Source: Diphasiastrum complanatum
Taxonomy: Eukaryota > Streptophyta > Lycopodiopsida > Lycopodiales > Lycopodiaceae
Assembly: GCA_029204225.1 (NCBI GenBank)
Contig: CM055109.1
Coordinates: forward strand, 29,820,361-29,884,360
Reading direction: 5' to 3'
Length of the DNA: 64,000 bases
Shown here: in pieces, positions 57,577-64,000 of the stretch
Position numbering within the stretch: position 1 is the first letter of the stretch
How the letters are laid out: every line of letters begins with the position of its first letter
The notes under the pieces: model-generated
Told to the model about the DNA's origin: nothing
Seen by the model: only the letters and a program-made list of their open reading frames with translations
The model's database searches: none
Program-made: the position numbers and the translations under genes

Positions 57577-57939
57577 GTATGCGGCTAAGTTTGGCCTTGC
57601 AAATGCCAAGCACTCAGCTTACCAGACAACTGCCAAACCTGCAACAACCGGCTTGTTTCCGAAATCTTAAATCAGTTTTACAATCAATGATTATTACGAC
57701 AACAAAATGGCCTTTCTGTGGACAGACAGAAAGTGACCCTCACCAACTTGTGATTTCAAACAAATGTTCAAGGCTTAGTATAGGCTGTTTAGAATTGGTA
57801 GATAACAATGGTTTGGTTGTTCCTTAATCAATGACTATCAAATTTCTAGCGATGTATAGAGCCTTCAGATCTGAGATTGATCATAGATCACAATCGGACG
57901 ATTGGATATTCACAAGGACCGGTCACAAAGTTGGCAGAC
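57577..57939. other. Gene-free flank of the copia element
   Basis: No coding sequence supported. The open frame here is a continuation from the LTR and has no motif. Confidence 0.4.
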
Positions 57940-58560
57940 CAAAGCCACATGTAGAGGGCACGACATGTAGAGGGCACGACCCTCTACAGGTCGCAGGGTT
58001 TGAAGGGCCAAAAATAGGTGGGAAGCCACAGGGTCGGGTGATACGTCCCTCAGGCAGCAAACAGAAATAAGGAGTGTGGGCCACAGGGTGGCTAAACCAC
58101 AAGAGTTTGCAGGTCAGGTAAGAGGCAGATTTGTATAGAAAATGGGCCGTTGATCAGGGTCGTTGGTAGAGAACCGCAGGAATCTACAGGAAAGGAAGCG
58201 CATTCCTTCCACTCAAGCAGGGTCGCAGCTCTGGAGGATGGACAAACCCGCAAACTGCAAATGGGTCGCAGATAGGTAACAAGCAAGAAAATGTGATGAG
58301 CCGCAGGCAGGGTTTCACCCGTAGGGAGAGTCATTGGTAGTAGGGTCGCTGGTAGCAGGGGAGCGGACAGCCAAGTTACTATGGTTAACCCGCAGACATG
58401 TGACACAGCCCACAAAAGGGCCACTGATAAGATAGGAAACTGCAGGTAGGGAGCCACAGGTGGAGCACAAATCAAAGTAATAGGCTGCAGGTAGAGAATA
58501 CAACTTCTTCCACGAAGGCAAAGATAAAATCCGCAGCCAGATGTAGAGCAGGGAATTGAC
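57940..58560 (+). repeat. Degenerate GCAGG-rich repeat region
   Basis: It begins with two units of ACATGTAGAGGGCACG (57948-57982). Irregular copies of GGTCGCAGG, CTGCAGGTAGGGAGCC and AACCGCAGG follow, every 30-50 bp. Minus-strand open frames over it are Cys/Leu/Pro-rich and repetitive, and are not taken as genes. Confidence 0.6.
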
Positions 58561-61500
58561 CGTAGACAGCAAAGAATGGAATGTAAAACAAGGCCCAAAA
58601 ACCAGCGATGGATAGGCTTCTAAATGAGTTGTAGAGCCAGCGATGAGTAAAGGCGGATATAAGTCAAGTAGACAAAGGAATGGGTGCTGACAAGTGTTTG
58701 AAATGGAAACAAACAATCAATGTAAATGGGCCTCTAGTTCGTGAACAATAGGCAATGAAATGCTCTACACTACAATGGTTAATAGATTTCTGCAATAGAA
58801 TAAACAAGGCAGCAATGCCTCAACCTGTATGATAAGCAATCATTACCAAATTCTCAGATCACAATGTTTAACTAGATAGTCTTTTATAAAGCAGATTCTA
58901 AGGTGGATGCTAAGCAACAAATCAATAATCTTTCACAAGTAGGATCACTACACATGATTCAGTATAGTGTCCCACAGATCAAGGGCCTGCAATCACAAGA
59001 TTAAAGACTGCAAAAGCAAATAATCACCAAATCTGATTCCACAAATGAGATGGTGAAAACACAATGCTAAAGATCAAACCAGTGACTCAATAGCAGTGAA
59101 ATGGAATAGACAGCAAAGTGGAAGAGGCTGAGAGTGGAGGCACCAAGCACAACAACTTCTTCTCCTTCTTTCTCTCGGGTGTGATTTTTTGGCGAGCATT
59201 TGTCGGCAAGCATGGGTTGGCGAGCAACTTTTGGCGAGCATTCTTGAGAGAACTTGTACAATGACGAGCACTTTTCGGATTTTCCTAACAATACTATTGT
59301 TTGGGTTTAGAAATAAAGGTATGACATTCAGTTTGTTGTCCATTATCATCGTATGTGCTACTTTTTCCTGTCCTATATAAATCTCTTAGTTTCCTATATA
59401 AATCTCTCAGTTTAATGATATACACTATTTTGTAACCATTATATTGTTTACGAAACAACATTTCTTGAACAAGTTTCGTGTTCGTCTATTTCGGCCAAAT
59501 AAGAATCTGGATCGTCTTATCTGTTCAGCTATGGGATATGATCTCCCTCGATTTCACAAGGTCTTTTTGAGCACATGGATGAAATAGTCATAGTTATCAT
59601 CATGTGTGAGAGATGACACCCCAGATCCATTATATATTACATTATGTAATTTTTCAAAAAAATTGTACATAGTCTAATAAGAAAGTTTGCACAACTACCC
59701 TCATCATGTGACTTCAGATTCTGACAATTTTTAGTTTTCTAGATATGACAACAATAATATCAAGGCACACATAATTTTGAAATTTGAAACTTCAAACGAT
59801 CAATAAATGACTCTTTGCTTTGAACAGACTCAATAGAGATGCTTTAAATTTTTTTAGAAATTTATCACTACAAAATCATATATTTCAAAAGGTGTATAGT
59901 TTCCGACATATTTCCAGATATTTTTGGGTTTTGAGGACATCTGCCTTTAGAGAATATTCAGTGACCAAGTGTAGCTTGAGAATTGGACATACTGGGCCGA
60001 CATGTTAGGTCTGTTTGGATTTTGTGGGATCATATCCCAAACTTTGAATCTTTATATGATATTGTTTCTTGTTTCAATAACTTTGAGAACGATCATTCTA
60101 TGGTAGTCGTGACCACCTCAAACAATGACATACGAACAAAATTGCTTGCGTTTTATATTTATTACCAATTGTAGAGTATTGGTTTGTAACCAGGTGGCCA
60201 ATGATGATCCAAGTAACGAAGTGAGTTACCCAATCCATTGATGTTTGCTTGTAGGTTGTCATTATATAGGATGATATGACAAGTGTGCTGGGCATTTTTC
60301 AACAACAGGGCATGATATTGGCATTCTATTCTTGAAGCCTCTTGGTTGGCTAGGACGGATTCTACTCTAAGGTTGTTCAAAATTTTCTTGTATCAGCCCC
60401 AGCTAGTTAAGTGTAAAATAAAAGTTGCTAATTGTAAAATAATTAAGGAATATAAAATTTCTTGATGGCTAGACTGGACAGGTTTCAGAAGCTGCTGATG
60501 TTGCTATGTCTGAAGGTAATAGATCTCATTTTGAGGAAATTCAGCCCATTCAATCATTGAATTGCTCATCAACCACTAGTTGTATTTATTGAAATGTATT
60601 ATGTGCAGTCTGACATTAAATTGAGAATTTAATTGAATGCTCAAACCTGTCTTTTAAATTTTAATATCAATAGTGGGAAAAGATTTATCGCTAAAGATGA
60701 TTGGCTTTACATTGACATCAAGAAGACAATTCAACAATGTTGACATTAACAAGGTACTTTTGAGGCTACATTCCTTTCAAGGAAAGCTCACAACAACTTG
60801 CAGAGAATTCTTTTATCCTAGATACTGCACACCTAGAAAGAGTTTGACTCAACCATACTCGATAGTTTCCACTAGGGTACTTTTAACTTCAAGAGTGCCA
60901 TGCTTGGAATGCAAAGCTTATTACCTTTGTTCTCTCTGGTGCATCAAAAGTCTCAATATTCTTCAAAAAATAGGTTTTGGATGGTAAAAATTTTGATGTA
61001 GCTTATGCAGAAAATACAGAAGATACTGTAGTTGAGGCTGGAAATCTTGAAAGATTGAAATAGTGGCTCCATTTTAGAGCTACAAACAGGATAGATCTGT
61101 GTGATGTCTTGTCAGATTTTATAGACATCTCGATGGTATCTATAGCTCAGAAAAAATTTACTAAAAATGTTACATGCTTTGTAATTTTAGACTACCTTGA
61201 ATCGTAAAAACCACTAATCCATTTAGCCATGTAACATGTTTCCTTGTAGATTAAATCATGTGTTATCTTTACTTATACCTATGCTAAAAAACATGAACTA
61301 AACTTCCACTCCTAGACATTCTAGTATAAACAATACCTCGATCAAATGACTCAAATTCAAAGTAGTATACGTGTTTCTAAGATGCGTGATGTGCAAATGC
61401 ACATAGAAGGTGTTGTTACTTTTATAATATTCTTTCTAGCTACATAACCCAACAGATTTAAAAAAAGGCAGTGTTGCCAGATATGTATCTACATTCCCTT

Positions 61501-62182
61501 GTGGCTTAATCTGAAACAAAATTATGCTCAAAGTATGGATCACTTGAAATATATTGAGTGTTCATTTTTTAGATAATAGAAGTTATCTTGGATTGGATGG
61601 TTATCTTTATGAAATGAAGTAGGTGGAGATAAAAAATTCCTTAATGGACTTATCTTGTATGTATCGATGTGTGGCTATGACAGGTACTAGTTTATTGATG
61701 GAGCACCAGCTATCACAATGACGTAAAAATCATTGGATCTTGTCACATCTTGGATTACATGTTGGAAAAAGGACAGCTTGCTAATAGTTCCAACACTCTA
61801 CCCATCTGTAATAAAGTGTCTAACCTACTACCTACATAAATTGGTAGCCAATTTCAGCCACAATTAGGTGAAAGGGTAACTTATACTAGAAGGCTCGGAC
61901 CTAAGTTTATGTTTGCTCAAGTCATGCTACATACTCATCGAACTTAAAAGTACAAACAAATAAAGTCTGTTGGGATTATGATTACATTGTTATGAAAGGT
62001 GTATCCATTGTGTAAAAACAAGACATGGCATGTACATATTAATAAACATGTCCACAAGCCATACTAGAAGACTACTACTCTAACGTCTATCTTCAAGGTG
62101 AAGAGACCATAAAATAAAATATGAGCAAAACATGCAAATAAGTGCAAAATGTTTTTGAGTCCAGCATAATCCTAAATCTGTC
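58561..62182. other. Gene-free stretch
   Basis: No convincing coding sequence on either strand, apart from short unmotivated open frames such as 60673-60987. Near 59188-59242 the word TTGGCGAGCA occurs three times. 59380-59410 has CCTATATAAATCTCT twice. The rest is AT-rich. Confidence 0.4.
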
Positions 62183-64000
62183 CTACTTTTGCCTTTTGTG
62201 TGATCTCCTTCCCTGTACCAGGTTGGAATCAATCTACACATTACAAGAAAACGATCAAATGTGAAACAACACATAACAATCAACATCACACTACCCTACT
62301 GTTACAAACTGGAAAGTAAAAGAAAATTACCGGAGTGATGTCTTCCAAGACCTCCAGAAATGTTGTGTAAATAGCCTCGTATTCTCTACACATATACAAT
62401 GGTGGTTCATTGCAGCAGCTGCCTTGGGAAAATTGCCAGTACTCGCAAAAAGGTCAATGACGACATCCTCCTGCTCTGTCAGCATCTCTAGCATAAACCT
62501 ATATGGGCAATATCGATCGCAAAGAAGGTGTCATGATAAAACAAAAAGCACATAAAAAGCTATGTTTGATGGAAAAAAGATGATACTAATAAATGCTATT
62601 TTCGTAAACAAGACATCTTAAGTCACCTGCAGAATTTAGGAGATCTCTTTGCTGCTCCACGACAATTTCCGTCTCCCAACTGAGTCCATTCCATCTGGGG
62701 CTCAGTTAGCCAATTGCATGATGGACTCGTATGAAGGCTCTAGTATTTCTTTGCTGCTGATAGTCGTTCCAATGTAGGGATGAGATGGCCCGCACGGTGG
62801 TATAGACCCATGAGAAGGATGTCAACCTACATTTTTGACTCCTAGTTAGTATAGCCATACCAAAGCAATTGATATTACTACACAAACACATGATGAAGTG
62901 ACCAATAGAAAATTACAAACCTTTTCTCTTTGCTCTGTCATAATATATCCATTCTCAAGAATGACTGTCAAACACCTATGTAGACTAAACCCCTCTGCTG
63001 AAGCGTGCACGTCAATGGACGGATAACATTTCGGGATGCATGTGACGACATACCATCCCTGGTCAGCAACGTACTTGCATGCAATCATCGATGCTGACCT
63101 GGCCAAGTCATCACTGAATATATTCCAAGGGGGCACTGAATACTCATCCACTTTGCCATAGACGCAAAGCGAGGTAGGAAAGTTAGCCCACACCAACCTT
63201 CCAACAACGTCGGTGGCCTCTCCATTGATTGTGTAGTCTGACAGACAATGGCTCCTCAAGAAATGGCGGATGATCTTGTTTGGTTTTTTTTCTTTCTTGC
63301 GATCCTATGCACATCCTCTAAGATTGCACGTACACGACCATGCGCTGTGTCCATAATCACGTATTTAAATTAGAGTCTAGGCAAAAAGGACACTTAAGAA
63401 AGCCATCAAAAATTGCAACTACACTCAATACATAAATGTGCCAACGTCGAAGTGGTCTTCCTCAGAAGTATGCTCGTCAGTGGCTGTCTCATCCTCATCA
63501 ATATTACTAGGTCCACGTTGCCCCCTTGCACTATGGTCCTCTTCTATACTTGGTTCACTGGCTGTGTAATCTAGCCTTAGCTTGGTTCTTGCTTCATGTC
63601 TGTCAAGGTTTAGGGTTTTGTGTCTTGCTTTTGATGCTGAAGCTGCAACTCTCTCGGATTGCACACGTTTTCCTTTTTTCATGGCCTCCCACTCACGAAA
63701 CATATCGTCTTCACAAGGATGTCTCTCCCCCTTTGGGTAGTCCAACCACCAAGGACACCTCTTTAGCTCCCATGAACTAATTCCAAAATCTCTCCACTCT
63801 TCAGGATAGAGTGAGTAGGCTACCCCAATAAGTATCCAGTCCTCAACTTCTATTGGGAGTTTTGTTATCACATTTTCATCGATGAGCCAGACCAACCACC
63901 TGGCAGAAGAGTAAACATTGTTAAAACTTCATGCATTGTATATTAACAATAAGCACAAACATCCAATTAATAATGCATTTCATTACCTGTACGCTAGTCG
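62183..64000 (-). pseudogene. DNA-methylase-like multi-exon pseudogene, 5' end beyond window
   Basis: Read right to left, exons with good splice sites are: up to 63987 (before GTAATG), 63899 to at least 63425, about 63354-62921 (before GTTTGT), 62826-62627, 62497-62331 (before GTAATT) and 62233-62183. Joined phases agree at 63987/63899, 62921/62826 and 62627/62497. The 63354-62921 exon has VPPWNIFSDDLA, then YVADQGWYVVTC, like motif IV and the strand after it in amino-DNA methylases. The 62497 exon has CRFMLEMLTEQEDVVIDLFA then STGNFPKAAAAMN, like the SAM-binding D-x-F-x-G-x-G motif I. Motif IV before motif I is the permuted order of N4/N6-type enzymes. The last exon ends in basic RRSHKRQK. 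Frameshifts at a T8 run (63284-63291), at about 62743 and within 62331-62497 disable it. The family call is inference. Confidence 0.6.
63425..63899 (-). pseudogene. Acidic exon of the methylase-like locus
   Basis: Opens after TCTGCCAG with WLVWLIDENVITKLPIEVED, then SLYPEEWRDFGISSWELKRC and WWLDYPKGERHPCED. A Lys/Arg-rich stretch and a Ser/Glu/Asp-rich tail then run to TGA at 63425. It is open throughout and spliced in phase to the exon at the window edge across an 87-base intron (63900-63986). I do not recognise the domain. Whether it is one gene with the methylase-like exons to the left or a separate gene end cannot be settled. A donor at 63431 (GTATTG) would skip the stop, but its phase does not match the next exon as it now stands. 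Confidence 0.5.

Noticed and set aside
58092-58716. Minus-strand frames of 133-168 codons
   Set aside because: They lie on degenerate GCAGG repeats and have repetitive, biased composition.
1-64000. CRISPR array, operon or bacterial gene cluster
   Set aside because: The regular repeats found are minisatellites without unique spacers, and all coding traces are eukaryotic transposon or plant type.

Overview
The window looks like nuclear DNA of a land plant. The LTR retrotransposons have the plant initiator-Met primer site, and the single convincing host gene belongs to the plant-specific DUF1635 family. Introns, long microsatellites and nested decayed retroelements fill most of the rest. A non-LTR element with a restriction-like endonuclease and a permuted DNA-methylase-like pseudogene would fit a non-flowering lineage (fern, lycophyte or bryophyte type) better than an angiosperm. 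That placement is inference, and no species can be named.

Layout. 1-12.7 kb: tandem Ty1/copia remnants (pol tail, LTR, gag-pol, LTR). A different LTR-like sequence interrupts the second copy and is itself split by a complete 5.8-kb Ty3/gypsy chromovirus on the minus strand. That chromovirus has two 358-bp LTRs, a 5-bp target duplication, a primer site and a polypurine tract. 12.7-19 kb: non-coding DNA, a copia fragment, a 24-bp minisatellite and an isolated primer-site/LTR-like piece. 19.4-23 kb: the two-exon DUF1635 gene behind GA and CA microsatellites. 24-27.6 kb: two copia remnants on the minus strand. 28.8-31.2 kb: a hAT transposase pseudogene. 33-36.5 kb: a non-LTR retrotransposon on the minus strand with N-terminal zinc finger, reverse transcriptase and C-terminal restriction-like endonuclease. 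37-44.5 kb: gene-poor DNA with tandem repeats and microsatellites. 44.6 kb: an orphan BED-type zinc-finger exon. 45-50 kb: a minus-strand copia element with its 5' LTR, sitting between plus-strand copia pieces. 51.5-57.6 kb: a copia element with both LTRs but no reverse transcriptase active-site segment. 57.6-62 kb: degenerate repeats and no recognisable gene. 62.2-64 kb: a multi-exon minus-strand pseudogene with features of a permuted DNA methylase, running off the right edge.

How the parts relate. Nothing here resembles an operon or metabolic cluster. Intact host coding is limited to DUF1635, and the methylase-like gene is broken. The transposons are mostly inactivated by nonsense codons, many of them explicable as C-to-T changes in CAG, CGA or TGG. 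That pattern is consistent with long-term cytosine methylation of this heterochromatin-like region. The two items most worth following are the methylase-like pseudogene and the endonuclease-bearing non-LTR element.
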